NCBI RefSeq assembly: GCF_000758665.1
Contig: NZ_CP009285.1
Coordinates: forward strand, 4,154,001 to 4,218,000
DNA length: 64,000 bases
Source of the DNA: Paenibacillus borealis
Lineage (GTDB): Bacteria > Bacillota > Bacilli > Paenibacillales > Paenibacillaceae
Direction of reading: 5' to 3'
The stretch's first letter is position 1. Each line of letters opens with the position of its first letter. Under the pieces are notes generated by a model, which saw only the letters and a program-made list of their open reading frames with translations, was not told the DNA's origin and searched no databases. Below are positions 35,701-47,672 of this stretch, in pieces. The translations under genes and the position numbers were made by a program.

Positions 35701-38700
35701 ACGGTGCGCAGGTTATTGCCGGTCTGGTAGCAGGAGCGGTGAAAGAGATGGGATTAACCATATCACCGTTAGTGATCGATCCGGATATTTCAGAACCGGA
35801 GCCAGAGCCGGAAGCTCAGGTGTATGAAGAGAATTTCGAGGGAGATCCGGCTGCCGCACAATATTCGATGGTGAACGCCACGGGTATAGCCGGGACAATG
35901 ACGGGCACAGTCACCGAGCAAAGCGGAAACAAGGTGATGTCAGTTACCGGTTCCGGCTCCGGGAATCGCGCGAAAGTGTTCCGGTTGTTCGATGCGGTGA
36001 ACGGCGACATCGTCAATGTCAATTTCAACTGGCATTCCGGTAATGTAGGCGCAACCCCGTCAGAAGGACATCTGACCCTGCAGGATTCGAATGAGAATAC
36101 CATTTTCACGCTATTAACAAAGACGGGAACCGCTAGTCCCAACACGAAAATCCATTATTTTGTAGGCCCGTATACACCTGACTATGGAACCGGCACCACA
36201 GCTGTTCCGGAAGGCGGAATAGCTACGGACATCCTGAAGAACCAGTGGGTCAATGCCAATGTGAAGATTAACTTCGCTGAGAAGAAGATTGATTTGACGC
36301 TGACGAGTCTGGCTGACCCAAGTATCACCCAGACGATCAAGGATATTCCGATGAGCTCCGGCGTTTATGCCAATAACGTAAGGGGATTCCGGTTCCTGGG
36401 AACGAGAAAGGGAGGAGGCGGCACCCTGAGCTGGACCACCCAGATCGACAATGTGAAGCTCGAAGGCACGAAGCTTCCACCGGTTGCAGGCGATCAGACA
36501 GCATTAATTGCGCTGCATCATGAAGTGAAAGCCTTGGATCTGTCAGCCTATTCGGATGCATCCATAGCCGTACTGAATAAAGCTTTGACGTCTGTGGAGG
36601 CGGTTATGGCTACAGCTGCTGCTACACAAGCCCAAGTCGACCATGCAGTTAATGTGCTGACGGTCGCGAGGGATTCGCTGACCCGCGAACCGGCAGGTGA
36701 CATCAGCGAGTACAAATTTGATTTCGGCTCCGGCACCGCTGCTCAAGGATACACCAAAGTAGATTCCAAGAGAGCATATATCGAAGGGAATGGCTATGGC
36801 TTTACGGACACCACGCTGGTAGAGGATGAGAACCGTGAAACCGGAAATGCGCTGACAGAGGATTTCATCCGCATGAACGGCAGCAGCCTCCTGGTGGAGA
36901 TGAAGCCAGCCAATTACCGTGTAACTATGACCATTGGTGATGCACTGGAAGCGACCAATGCTGCTGTAGTTGTAGAACAAATGACCAAAGTTCCGGTTAC
37001 AACCGTCGCCAAAGGCCAGTTCACCGAAGTGTCTTATGACATTGCCCTGATTGACGGTGTCTTTGACTTTACGTTCTCCGGCAATACACCGAAGATCAAT
37101 GCGCTTAAGATCGAGCGCCTGCCGGAGATTGGCGTAGCTGACCAGCCAACCCTGTATCTGGCAAGCGATTCTACGGTAGCCAATTACGCAGAAAGCTATC
37201 GCCCGCAGGCCGGATGGGGCGAGACACTGGGCGGTTATTTCGATCTGGATCAGATTCGAATTGATAACCGTGCAGTCAGCGGTTTAAGCAGCAAAACCTT
37301 CCTGGTTGGCGGATATCTTAATGACATCCTGCTGGGCATTCATGAAGGGGATTATCTGTTCATGCAGTGGTCGCATAATGATTCCACACCGTCCCGGCCG
37401 GAACGTTATCTTACACCGGAGCAGTTCAAGGTGTATCTGAAAGATTACATTAACGGCACTGTGCAGAGAGGCGCAATTCCGGTGCTGGTCACGCCGGTGA
37501 ACCGGCGCGATTTCACCGGAGAAGTATTGAACAAGAGCTTCCCGGAATATGTGCAGGCGATGAAAGAAACGGCACAGGAAACTGGAGCCCTGCTGATCGA
37601 TCTGAATCAAGTCAGCTGGGAATATTTCCAGGAGCTTGGGCCGGAAGGCACCAAATCCATATTTATGTGGGTAGGTACAACTGAGGACAATACACATCTC
37701 CAGATGAACGGTGCGGTTAAGGTATCCGGAATGGTTGCTAAGCTTGTACAGAAGCTGAATATTCCGCTCTCTGCCTTAGTTACAATTGAAGGTGAGCCTT
37801 CGGATGAGACCGCGCCGCATACAAGCGCGGCAGTGGAAGGATCATCACAGAACGGGTGGTATACTTCAGCGGTTGAAGTAACGTTTACCGCAACGGATGA
37901 AGATTCCGGCGTTGATGCAACCTACTACCAAGTCGACAGCGGTGAGATTCAGACCGGTACGAAGCTGACGTTAAGTGATGAGGGCAAGCACACTGTGACT
38001 TACTGGAGTGTTGACCTGGACGGCAATAAGGAGACAGAACAGACGCTTAAGGTGCCGGTTGACCTCGCACCTCCGGCCATCGAAATTCAGGGGCAGCCGG
38101 AATACACGATTGACCAGCAGATAGAGATTACCTACACAGCATTTGATACGGTGTCCGGCGTAGCGGAGCCAAGCGGAGTGCTGCTGAATGCTCCAGCTTA
38201 TACGCTGGAGCCCGGACTGCATGAAGTAACCGCTACGGTCTCCGACTTAGCAGGCAGGGAAACTAGCGTAGACTTCAGCTTCGGTGTCACCGCTACCTTT
38301 GCAAGTCTGGCTGAACTGACACGTGCCTTCGCAGCAGAATCAGAAGATCCCGGCGCAGGGGCACTTGCCGAACAGCTGGGCGGCAAGCTGCAACAGGCAG
38401 AACAAGCAGCGGGTGCGCATGAAGGTGCGAAGGCACGCCAGCTGCTCGCAGCCTATGGCAATGATGTCAATGCCGGCAGGAATACGGTATTTACAGCGGA
38501 ACAGGCAGATGTGCTGAGTACGTGGGCAGCATGGATCAGCCAAGGCACACCACTTGCGAACAGTGCCCCCGGCACTCCTGTATTGTCCGACAATAACGGA
38601 CATGATACAGGGCTGAGAGACGGAGATTACACCATCACAATGAATCTCTGGTGGGGCAATAACGGCACCAAATTTAAGCTGTATGAGAACGGTGAGTTGA

Positions 38701-39140
38701 TCAAAGAAGTGTCTCTGGCAGACCAGTCACCGTCCGCCCAGTCCGTACAGATCGACATTGCCGGCAAGCGGAATGGTACCTATATCTATACCGGTGAACT
38801 GACTAATTCACTCGGTACAACGAAAAGCACACCGCTGAGTGTGACTGTTACAGATGCCTCTCCTGGCCAAGCGGTATTATCTAACGACAACTGGGACGGA
38901 GACGGCAGCTATAATGTAAGTATGAATCTGTGGTGGGGAACGAATGCTACCGGATATGAGCTCTATGAGAATGGAGTGCTGGTAGATTCCCAAGCCTTGC
39001 AGGCACATACACCAGGTGCACAATCGGCAGTCACTGCAATCTCCGGGAAAACGCCTGGAACCTATGAATATGAGGTTGTGTTACGCAACCCGGCGGGAGA
39101 AACCAGAACGCCGAAGATGATTGTCACAGTGCGGAAGTAG
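32742..39140 (+). CDS. secreted PL11 rhamnogalacturonan lyase fused to two CE12 acetylesterases
   Basis: 2132 residues. Order: signal peptide (about 1-34, ending VHA); PL11 lyase (about 40-640; [48 protein letters not shown]); a beta-sandwich (about 655-785); CE12 domain 1 (about 790-1005; S798 in AGDSTM, FGHND, H983 in DNTHFS); a LamG/CBM-like part (about 1030-1240); a FIVAR-like helical region (about 1250-1315); a beta-sandwich; CE12 domain 2 (about 1468-1680; S1477 in ASDSTV, WSHND, H1652 in DNTHLQ); Ig-like domains; a FIMAH-like helical region (about 1853-1935); and two repeated beta-modules (about 1943-2132). It should deacetylate and cut rhamnogalacturonan I outside the cell. AGGAGG lies 10 nt upstream. 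Confidence 0.93.
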   Translation: MRRKMAFFKKSMFAFLLSLMLVIPLAIPPSPVHAESTGSLPARQAEYLNRGLVAVLVDNGVYLSWRYLNTDSNDIAFNVYKNGYKVNSAPISDSTNYVDATGADSSQYQISTVIAGKEEMQAETVSVLHNGYLPIPLDKPADGRTKDGGTYSYYAGDASVGDLDGDGDYEIVFLWSPSNSKDNSQAGYTGNVYIDAIEMDGTKLWRIDLGVNIRAGAHYTQLMVYDLDGNGKAEVVVKTADGTKDGQGTVIGDGTKDYRNESGYILSGAEYLTLFDGQTGAAVSTVNYDPPRGDVSAWGDGYGNRVDRFLAGIAYLDGVKPSVVMARGYYTRTTLTAYDYVGGQLVKRWNFDTNEAGSQYEGQGNHNLSVLDVDSDGKDEIMYGSLAIDDDGTLIYSTGLGHGDAMHAGKLDPNREGYQIVSVHEHTNAEYGLEMRDAGTGEIIWGQYTGKDTGRGMSADIDPNYPGYESWASTIVDGQMDPLSRGYSADGEVIYEQNEVPRSANFAVWWDGDLQRELFDHEWNNTTAKGIPLVYKWDYENKQLKEIFRATGTLTNNHTKGNPALQADILGDWREELLLRSEDSSEYRLYTTTIPTSYKIPALMQDPVYRLGIAWQNVAYNQPPHTGFYLGTEATEFPKANVTLTGAQETTEQVHHFAFGTDPAAGTTAIQDTLYTQATGYGFESTSGITMDANHVSLPDNAKFAVDLPNANYKVTLKLGADARDSNMGVKSEFVQKLAVTGISAGAPLVYSYDVALVDGQLEFNFSGTAIDVQEIIIGKYPEKTPGTAKTIYMAGDSTMQSYSSAQAPQEGWGQQFGRYFANGVVVQNDSIGGRSSKSFMVDGRLDTILQRIKPGDYFFISFGHNDASIGIPDRYASPADYKTYLTRYVNGAKQRGATPVLLTPVGRRDFNTVTQEFNVSFPEYVKAAKEVAAELNVPLIDLSQLSIADYNRVGLAATEKIFLYANPGEYPKYPNGVGDNTHFSSYGAQVIAGLVAGAVKEMGLTISPLVIDPDISEPEPEPEAQVYEENFEGDPAAAQYSMVNATGIAGTMTGTVTEQSGNKVMSVTGSGSGNRAKVFRLFDAVNGDIVNVNFNWHSGNVGATPSEGHLTLQDSNENTIFTLLTKTGTASPNTKIHYFVGPYTPDYGTGTTAVPEGGIATDILKNQWVNANVKINFAEKKIDLTLTSLADPSITQTIKDIPMSSGVYANNVRGFRFLGTRKGGGGTLSWTTQIDNVKLEGTKLPPVAGDQTALIALHHEVKALDLSAYSDASIAVLNKALTSVEAVMATAAATQAQVDHAVNVLTVARDSLTREPAGDISEYKFDFGSGTAAQGYTKVDSKRAYIEGNGYGFTDTTLVEDENRETGNALTEDFIRMNGSSLLVEMKPANYRVTMTIGDALEATNAAVVVEQMTKVPVTTVAKGQFTEVSYDIALIDGVFDFTFSGNTPKINALKIERLPEIGVADQPTLYLASDSTVANYAESYRPQAGWGETLGGYFDLDQIRIDNRAVSGLSSKTFLVGGYLNDILLGIHEGDYLFMQWSHNDSTPSRPERYLTPEQFKVYLKDYINGTVQRGAIPVLVTPVNRRDFTGEVLNKSFPEYVQAMKETAQETGALLIDLNQVSWEYFQELGPEGTKSIFMWVGTTEDNTHLQMNGAVKVSGMVAKLVQKLNIPLSALVTIEGEPSDETAPHTSAAVEGSSQNGWYTSAVEVTFTATDEDSGVDATYYQVDSGEIQTGTKLTLSDEGKHTVTYWSVDLDGNKETEQTLKVPVDLAPPAIEIQGQPEYTIDQQIEITYTAFDTVSGVAEPSGVLLNAPAYTLEPGLHEVTATVSDLAGRETSVDFSFGVTATFASLAELTRAFAAESEDPGAGALAEQLGGKLQQAEQAAGAHEGAKARQLLAAYGNDVNAGRNTVFTAEQADVLSTWAAWISQGTPLANSAPGTPVLSDNNGHDTGLRDGDYTITMNLWWGNNGTKFKLYENGELIKEVSLADQSPSAQSVQIDIAGKRNGTYIYTGELTNSLGTTKSTPLSVTVTDASPGQAVLSNDNWDGDGSYNVSMNLWWGTNATGYELYENGVLVDSQALQAHTPGAQSAVTAISGKTPGTYEYEVVLRNPAGETRTPKMIVTVRK
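38571..39137 (+). repeat. two C-terminal beta-module repeats of the lyase/esterase
   Basis: Two units of about 95 residues share PVLSDNN/AVLSNDN, then [17 protein letters not shown] versus [21 protein letters not shown], and a [18 protein letters not shown] end. They resemble the N-terminal immunoglobulin-like domain of chitinase A and probably serve substrate or wall attachment. Confidence 0.7.
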
Positions 39141-39186
39141 ACCGTACAGGCGATAGCCACGCAGATGCTTCAGCTTCAAAAAAAGG

Positions 39187-39217
39187 AAAGTCCGGATCCC
39201 GGACTTTTCTTTTTTTA
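39187..39217 (+). terminator. terminator after lyase/esterase gene
   Basis: AAAGTCCGG pairs with CCGGACTTT around ATC, followed by TCTTTTTTT. In the 420-bp gap before the next gene I see only this and a cre site. Confidence 0.9.
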
Positions 39218-39499
39218 TCATTTAGGAAATAATTCAATTCCCCAAAATGCGGATAACTTTGAAGAAGCGGTTACAGAAGCTGGGAACAAACGGCATTGGC
39301 AAGGGCGTGGTTGAGTGGGTGGTCGGGAACGGAGGACCTGATCGAACCTTTAGTAAGGTGTTGATTCACGCGTTAGGGTGATTTTGTTCTCCTATACAGT
39401 AATCTTGCAAAAGTACAGTAACAATCCCTTCAGCCGCATGATATCCTTGGCCAGAAATACTTGATGGACCGATAGGAAAGGAGGGGCAGCAGACATTTT

Positions 39500-39513
39500 T
39501 GAATGCGTTTACA
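39500..39513. promoter_or_regulatory. cre site (CcpA) before beta-propeller gene
   Basis: TGAATGCGTTTACA matches 13 of 14 positions of TGWAANCGNTNWCA and lies 47 bp before the ATG at 39561. Confidence 0.6.
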
Positions 39514-39560
39514 ATTAATGCTGTTGATTAAATCTCATTTATTGATTGGAGGCAGAATGA

Positions 39561-40835
39561 ATGAACAAGATCAAAAAATGGAAGCTCGGACTCGTTATGG
39601 CGGCGGTGCTGATGCTGATGCTGCCGGCGGGAACAGGAAGTGCAGCCCCTGTGCTGGAAGAGGTGCCATTTCCGATGGATTCCAGCAACCAGGCCGGATG
39701 GTGGTCTCCCCTTGCCACGTATGGACTTGGTTATGAGTATGCGTATATGGCCTATAATGCACCGGGAACTATTGCCGGTAAACACACGGTAGCGATAGCC
39801 AGACGGGATAACGACGGGATTTGGAGTAAGCTGCCGCTCATGAACGGCACCGTGCCGGCAGAATATCTCGACGATCTCGGGCATAATCAGCCCTCGATGG
39901 CCAGAGACGGGAGCGGCCGCTTTCACGTATTTGCCTCCATGCACAGCAATCCATGGCAGTACTTCCGCTCGGATACGGTAGGCGGGATTCCGCAGAATCA
40001 CTCCGATGAACTGCCCCTAGGCATGACAGTAACCTACCCGGTATTGACGACAGCCCCTAACGGGGATTTGTATCTGATGGTACGTATAGATAAAGATCCG
40101 GCAGGCAAAAGAGAGGCCGTTCTGTTCCGCTGGAATAATGCCGAATCGGTATGGACCCAGGTGAAGGTGATTGCAGCACATCTTAACCGGTCTGTATACC
40201 CTGACGATCTGGTCTTTGATGCCAACGGAGATCTTCATATCTTGTTCGAGTGGGCGTATTTCGCCGCCAGCCCCTTGCGCCACCAGTTGTCTTATCTGAA
40301 ATATAGTCCTTCCACGGGAATATTCTCCAAAGCGGACGGAACAACAGTTTCAGCGCCTGTCTCACTGACAACAGCGGATATTGTGCAGCCTCTGGCTCCA
40401 GGGGAAGCCTATGTACAGAGCGGCAGTGATCCCGGCGGACCGGGCGTTCAGAGCGCCAAGATGACGCTCGATACTCTTGGCCGTCCGGTTATTGCTTACC
40501 GCTATCGTGAAGAAAGCGCCACGAGCTTCTCGGTCAAGCTGGCCACGTATGGCACAGGAGGCTGGACGCTGCAAACGGTCTATAATGCAGCTCCGACTAC
40601 GGCTGCGATTGATGTGACTTGGGCAGGCAATGCCGCAAGAATCTATTACGTGAAAAGCAGCGGAAGCGACCGTGCGTTCATGGCCGTAAATACGGGCGGA
40701 GGCTGGACCGAAACATCGCTTGCGCCGGGCATTCCGGTCGAGCGGCTGGCGGTGGACCGCAGTCCTAAAGGCATTGATATCCTGTATCTGGTGGACGTGA
40801 CGAATCTGAAGCTCTACTACGGGCGTAACAATTAG
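39561..40835 (+). CDS. secreted BNR-repeat beta-propeller protein, candidate polysaccharide lyase
   Basis: A 424-residue protein with a signal peptide (about 1-28, GSAA) and a beta-propeller built of BNR_4-type repeats. Marks are WWSPLATYGLGYEYAYMAY, GHNQPSMARDGSGRFHVFASMHSNPW and VYPDDLVFDANGDLHILFEWA. These features are shared with BNR-repeat proteins that include the PL24/PL25 ulvan lyases, where histidines in such loops act in catalysis. Next to a rhamnogalacturonan enzyme and preceded by a cre site, it may act on a pectin or other uronic-acid glycan; this is inference. GGAGG lies 8 nt before the ATG. Confidence 0.8.
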   Translation: MNKIKKWKLGLVMAAVLMLMLPAGTGSAAPVLEEVPFPMDSSNQAGWWSPLATYGLGYEYAYMAYNAPGTIAGKHTVAIARRDNDGIWSKLPLMNGTVPAEYLDDLGHNQPSMARDGSGRFHVFASMHSNPWQYFRSDTVGGIPQNHSDELPLGMTVTYPVLTTAPNGDLYLMVRIDKDPAGKREAVLFRWNNAESVWTQVKVIAAHLNRSVYPDDLVFDANGDLHILFEWAYFAASPLRHQLSYLKYSPSTGIFSKADGTTVSAPVSLTTADIVQPLAPGEAYVQSGSDPGGPGVQSAKMTLDTLGRPVIAYRYREESATSFSVKLATYGTGGWTLQTVYNAAPTTAAIDVTWAGNAARIYYVKSSGSDRAFMAVNTGGGWTETSLAPGIPVERLAVDRSPKGIDILYLVDVTNLKLYYGRNN

Positions 40836-40845
40836 ACTGCAAAAA

Positions 40846-40873
40846 AAGAACCTGAGCGGCTGCCCAGGTTCTT
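40846..40873 (+). terminator. terminator after beta-propeller gene
   Basis: AAGAACCTG and GC pair with GC and CAGGTTCTT around GGCT; CATATTG follows rather than a long T run. Confidence 0.75.
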
Positions 40874-41015
40874 CATATTGCATATAAACATACACGATGA
40901 TATAATCACTTAACAACTGACTTAATTTTAGGTTCGCAAAGATAACGCATCCTATATATTTAATATAACATGCCGGAAATTTCTTGTCAATTTTTTTTCT
41001 CAACTCAATAGTTAG

Positions 41016-43637
<2,622 letters not shown>

Positions 43638-43684
43638 AAAGAAAAATATTGACTTCGTGTGCACACGAAGCCCTAGACTATCTT

Positions 43685-44173
43685 TCAGGGTGATACATGG
43701 ACCTTTGATGCTGAATTGATATGTTCAGGTATAACATATTTCTCACCGCATTCCGGGTTATTGTTCACCGGGTTCCAGGTATCATTCAATTGACCAGCCA
43801 AAACATTTTTGTAATAAGCCTTCTTTGCCTTGATGTGCATTAATTGAAGGTTGTACTCATGTATCTTTGTCTCTAGTTCTTTTTCCTGCTTTGCAACAAG
43901 CTCAGCCCTGTCAGGAATCGTCTCATCACCTTGCAAACACATAGCAACGTAATGCTTGACCTCTGAAACCGGCAATCCTGAAATACGAAAGGAGTGTACC
44001 ATTCGTAACCAATCCAGATCATGGTCAGAGAATAGGCGGTTGTTTCTGCCATCTCTTGAAACGAAAGGGATTAATTGTTGGTCATCGTAGTAGCGGATCG
44101 TATGTTTTGTTAGTCCAGTGATTTCAGATACATCTTTAATCGTATATTTGGGTTCATGTAATGACTGATTCAA
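43685..44173 (-). CDS. MerR family transcriptional regulator
   Basis: 162 residues from a TTG start at 44173 with GGAGG 9 nt upstream. Residues about 10-75 form the MerR winged helix (YTIKDVSEITGLTKHTIRYYDDQQLIP), followed by a dimerisation coiled coil (about 80-125) and a short tail without metal-binding cysteine pattern. It is divergent from an Old Yellow Enzyme gene whose promoter contains a palindrome inside a 19-nt spacer, the classic MerR target. It probably senses electrophiles or an oxidant. Confidence 0.9.
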   Translation of the reverse strand: MNQSLHEPKYTIKDVSEITGLTKHTIRYYDDQQLIPFVSRDGRNNRLFSDHDLDWLRMVHSFRISGLPVSEVKHYVAMCLQGDETIPDRAELVAKQEKELETKIHEYNLQLMHIKAKKAYYKNVLAGQLNDTWNPVNNNPECGEKYVIPEHINSASKVHVSP

Positions 44174-44193
44174 AATTCCATACCTCCATGATA

Positions 44194-44224
44194 TTGACTT
44201 CGAGTAACTCGAATACTTTATGGT
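44194..44224 (+). promoter_or_regulatory. MerR-type promoter with long spacer and operator
   Basis: TTGACT (-35) and TATGGT (-10) are separated by 19 nt, the over-long spacer that MerR activators compensate by twisting DNA. The spacer holds the dyad TTCGAG-TAA-CTCGAA (44199-44213). It points toward the flavin oxidoreductase gene at 44343. Confidence 0.6.
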
Positions 44225-44342
44225 GTCATTGTAACAAGCTTGTTGCCGCTCATCAACTGGTAATCATCTTACGAATAAAGGCTTCATCATAAGACAACAA
44301 TTACTAAAGTTTATAAATGAATAATTAGAAAGAGGTAAGAAA

Positions 44343-45476
44343 ATGAACACAAATTATGACAACCTGCTCGAATCTTTCTCATTTAAAAATGGTATTTCTC
44401 TTAGAAATCGCGTTGTAATGTCACCTATGACCACTTGGGCCAGTAATGACGATTATACAATTTCAGATGATGAAGTGAACTATTACAGAAGAAGAGTAGC
44501 AGGTGTAGGTCTGGTTATAACAGGCTGTACACATGTTCAACCTAATGGAATTGGTTTTACGAATGAATTTGCAGCTTATGACGATAAATTTATTCCAAGT
44601 TTACGCAGATTGGCGGATGCGGCCAAAAGCGGCGGAGCTGCTGCTGTGCTTCAAATTTTTCATGCAGGAAACAAAGCACTCCCGGATCTTACACCAAATG
44701 GAGATGTAGTTAGTTCCAGTGCTGTTGAGACGGAAGCTACTGGATTTGCTCCTTCCGTTACACCGAGAGAACTTTCGCACGATGAAATACTGGAAGTCAT
44801 TCATGCATTTGGAGAAACAACAAGACGAGCTATTGAAGCAGGGTTTGATGGGGTTGAAATTCATGGCGCACACGGATTTTTAGTTCAAAACTTTTTCTCT
44901 CCATTCTTCAACAGACGTGAGGATGATTGGGGAGGATCACTTGAGAACCGCCTTCGTTTTCCACTGGCAATAGTTAAGGAAATGAAAAAAGTTATAGAAA
45001 AACATGCTGCTAAACCATTTATTTTCGGCTACCGGATTTCTCCTGATGAACATCAAATAGGCGGCATAAGAATGAAAGATACTTATGTACTGATTGAACG
45101 GCTAATTGAAGCAGAAGTTGATTATGTGCATGCTTCACTACCTGATGCTCTTTCCTCTAAGCCAGTCGACAGCCAAGATGATAAGACTTATCTTGAGTTG
45201 ATCGTTGAACATGTGAATAGCCGGATTCCCCTGCTGGCTGCGGGTTCTATGGCAACACCAGATGATGTTGCAACAGGTTTAGATAAGGGACTTAACCTGG
45301 CTGTGATCGGACATGCGTTAATTACAGATCCTGATTGGATTGAAAAGGTTCAAAGAGGACAGGAATCAGAAATTCAAACTGCTATAAAGGCTTCCAATAT
45401 TAATAAGATTGAGCTTCCGGAAAAACTTTGGGATGTCATTCAAGCTTCAGGTCCGTGGTTTAATATCGAAAATTAG
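44343..45476 (+). CDS. NADH:flavin oxidoreductase (Old Yellow Enzyme family)
   Basis: A 377-residue FMN TIM barrel: LRNRVVMSPMTTWAS, AVLQIFHAGNKA, GFDGVEIHGAHGFLVQNFFSP, NRREDDWGGSLENR and a C-terminal VAAGS-like phosphate site. It reduces activated double bonds. It is only a distant relative of the enzyme at 11294. Its codons are visibly more A/T-rich than most neighbours, a possible sign of later acquisition along with the MerR gene. GAGGT lies 6 nt before the ATG. It is followed by a fragment of a hydrolase gene. Confidence 0.92.
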   Translation: MNTNYDNLLESFSFKNGISLRNRVVMSPMTTWASNDDYTISDDEVNYYRRRVAGVGLVITGCTHVQPNGIGFTNEFAAYDDKFIPSLRRLADAAKSGGAAAVLQIFHAGNKALPDLTPNGDVVSSSAVETEATGFAPSVTPRELSHDEILEVIHAFGETTRRAIEAGFDGVEIHGAHGFLVQNFFSPFFNRREDDWGGSLENRLRFPLAIVKEMKKVIEKHAAKPFIFGYRISPDEHQIGGIRMKDTYVLIERLIEAEVDYVHASLPDALSSKPVDSQDDKTYLELIVEHVNSRIPLLAAGSMATPDDVATGLDKGLNLAVIGHALITDPDWIEKVQRGQESEIQTAIKASNINKIELPEKLWDVIQASGPWFNIEN

Positions 45477-45477
45477 T

Positions 45478-45663
45478 TTTTCTAGTGGAATTGGAGAAGG
45501 CCATAAGCAAATGCCGACTATGAAACAGGACGACAAGCTAACCGGGCAGGGAATTGAAATCAATACTTTTGTATATCCCAAAATGAATCATGTGTTTGTC
45601 GTGATGCCCATCCCCGAAGCCGTAGATGCCCGGCGGAAGATTATTGAGATCATTAACAACTAG
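45478..45663 (+). pseudogene. alpha/beta hydrolase C-terminal remnant
   Basis: An open stretch begins directly after the oxidoreductase stop and reads DDKLTGQGIEINTFVYPKMN, then HVFVVMPIPEA and RKIIEIINN. This is the C-terminal end, with the catalytic histidine (KMNHVF), of hormone-sensitive-lipase-type alpha/beta hydrolases. The nucleophile elbow and the rest are missing, so this is a gene remnant. Confidence 0.6.
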
Positions 45664-45760
45664 GTGACCCGGATTGCAAACTTATTGTTGACTGCTTAAT
45701 TATGGTATATTATCCCTATTAATTGCCAGCAGAATTATGGTACTTAGGAGAGGGTTGTAT

Positions 45761-46117
45761 ATGAAACTAGCAAAATTATTAAAGTTATCAATAACACTGT
45801 TGTTCGTTCTAATGATCTGCTCAGCATGCCAGAATAACAAGGAAGGAGAGACAGGCGAATATATTTCACTGAATGAATTAACAAGCTTAACGGAAAAAGG
45901 CGATTCACTGGATTGGAGCGATCTCAACAAGTACTCTTTTGAGGACACCGGTTCGGGATTATATATAAGGAGTTATCCTATCGAAGGAGGGCACCAGCTT
46001 GTACTTACGGGTAGAAGCCTGGAGAGTCCGCCGGATAAGATGTATATCATTGATCAAAGCGGCAAGGAGCTGGATTTCAATCAAGATAACTTAAGCGAAT
46101 GGTATGAGTTAAAATAA
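45761..46117 (+). CDS. small lipoprotein of unknown function
   Basis: 118 residues from the ATG at 45761 (AGGAGAGG upstream; an in-frame start eight codons earlier is weaker). The N-terminus is a lipoprotein signal with lipobox CSACQ. The mature part is about 95 residues, acidic, with ISLNELTSLTEKGDSLDWSDLNKY, and a beta-rich end (YPIEGGHQLVLTGRSLE). I do not recognise the family. It stands alone and is followed by a clear hairpin terminator shared with the convergent glycosidase gene. Confidence 0.75.
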   Translation: MKLAKLLKLSITLLFVLMICSACQNNKEGETGEYISLNELTSLTEKGDSLDWSDLNKYSFEDTGSGLYIRSYPIEGGHQLVLTGRSLESPPDKMYIIDQSGKELDFNQDNLSEWYELK

Positions 46118-46133
46118 TATTTAATTCAAATTA

Positions 46134-46160
46134 AAGAAGCCGCCAATAAGACGGCTTCTT
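46134..46160. terminator. bidirectional terminator
   Basis: A perfect 9-bp stem AAGAAGCCG/CGGCTTCTT with a 9-nt loop between convergent genes. Confidence 0.8.
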
Positions 46161-46190
46161 GGTTTATGACGATAAATCAAATCCCGCCTT

Positions 46191-47489
46191 CTATTGATAC
46201 TCAGGCAGCCAGTCGCCGTGGGCAGCAATCAGCTCATCACACATGTTAACGATATCGTCCATCGAGAGCTCTGCTGCGGTATGCGGGTCCAGCATGGCTG
46301 CATGGTAGATATGCTCTTTCTTGCGTGTGATGGCGGCTTCAATTGTCAACAGCTGTGTATTGATATTGGTCCGGTTAAGCGCCGCACATTGCGGAGGCAG
46401 ATCGCCTACGTAGGTTGGAGTGACTCCGCTGCGGTCCACCAGGCAAGGGACCTCGACAACGGCCTCCTTTGGCAGATTCGTAATCAGTCCGGTGTTCATT
46501 ATGTTGCCGCCGATCTTAAACGGTACGTTAGTTTCAATCGCTTCCAGAATATATGAGGCATACTCATGGGAACGTTCATGCTTCAGCTCCTGATTATTCA
46601 CCAGCTCCTCACGCATTTGCTCCCAGCGTCCGATCTGTTCTACACAGCGGCGCGGATATTCGTCAAGGGGGATCTGGAACCGGTCGATCAGCTCAGGATA
46701 ATTTCTTTTGATGAAGTAAGGATGGTATTCCGCATTATGCTCGGAGGATTCCGTAATATAGTAGCCGAATTTCAGCATCATCTCATAGCGGACCATATCG
46801 CCGTGAGGCTCAAGCTGCTTCTCTGCGGCGAGGCGCTTGATCTCCGGGTACAAATCCTTGCCGTCCTTGGTAACCTTAAGCAGCCAGGCCATGTGGTTAA
46901 TACCGGCAATTGTCGCCTGCACACCTTCCTGATCGATCCCGAGGTGACTGAATAATCCGGGAATACATTGCTGCACGCTGTGGCATAATCCCACCGTCTT
47001 CACGCCACCGTAAGTATTCATCACATTCGTTAGAACAGCCATCGGGTTCGTGTAGTTCAGGAACAGCGCATCCGGGCAGACTTCACGAATATCCGCAGCG
47101 AAATCAAGCATGACCGGAATCGTGCGCAAATTGCGGAATATTCCGCCGATGCCTGCGGTGTCTGCAATGGTCTGACGCAAGCCGTATTTCTTCGGAATTT
47201 CAAAATCTGTAATGGTGCACGGATCATACCCGCCGACCTGAATCGCATTGATCACATATTTGGCACCGCGCAGCGCTTCCTTACGGTCGGTATAGGCGAT
47301 GATGGTACAGGTGCTGCCGCCGCTGTGCTTCAGGTTGTTCAGCATATTCTCGGAATCTTTGAGCCGCTGAAGATCAATATCATACAAGGCAAGCTCGAAC
47401 CCCTGCAGGGCAGGTGTAGCCATGATATCTCCCAGGACGTTTTTGGCAAAAACAGTACTTCCGGCACCGATAAATGTAATTTTCGACAT
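46191..47489 (-). CDS. GH4 family glycosidase (alpha-galactosidase/alpha-galacturonidase type)
   Basis: 432 residues from the ATG at 47489 with AGGAGGAG upstream. The NAD-binding start KITFIGAGSTVFAKNVLGDI, the LNYTNPM metal/NAD loop and the VGLCHSVQ motif mark glycoside hydrolase family 4, which uses NAD+, a divalent metal and a redox mechanism inside the cell. CHSV is the motif of the MelA-type alpha-galactosidase group, to which LplD-like alpha-galacturonidases are also related. Given the pectin enzymes in this window either sugar is plausible. It is divergent from an AraC regulator that probably controls it. Confidence 0.9.
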   Translation of the reverse strand: MSKITFIGAGSTVFAKNVLGDIMATPALQGFELALYDIDLQRLKDSENMLNNLKHSGGSTCTIIAYTDRKEALRGAKYVINAIQVGGYDPCTITDFEIPKKYGLRQTIADTAGIGGIFRNLRTIPVMLDFAADIREVCPDALFLNYTNPMAVLTNVMNTYGGVKTVGLCHSVQQCIPGLFSHLGIDQEGVQATIAGINHMAWLLKVTKDGKDLYPEIKRLAAEKQLEPHGDMVRYEMMLKFGYYITESSEHNAEYHPYFIKRNYPELIDRFQIPLDEYPRRCVEQIGRWEQMREELVNNQELKHERSHEYASYILEAIETNVPFKIGGNIMNTGLITNLPKEAVVEVPCLVDRSGVTPTYVGDLPPQCAALNRTNINTQLLTIEAAITRKKEHIYHAAMLDPHTAAELSMDDIVNMCDELIAAHGDWLPEYQ

Positions 47490-47672
47490 TGGATGTTCTC
47501 CTCCTGTAAGTTGCGGAATACGCTTCATTCATATGGGGAATAGGAACACTATTCCTTATGATAATCGTTGTTGTAGAAGCTTTTTTCGCTGTTTTCTTCT
47601 ATAATCACTATAGAATAGAACAGAAGGCGCGGCTATGGAGAAAGACAAGATGGATATGGAGGAATGTTGCAT

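Noticed and set aside
23123..39137. Regularly spaced repeats that could suggest a CRISPR array
   Set aside because: All are coding repeats (X2 modules, C-terminal beta-modules) without short identical repeats and unique spacers.
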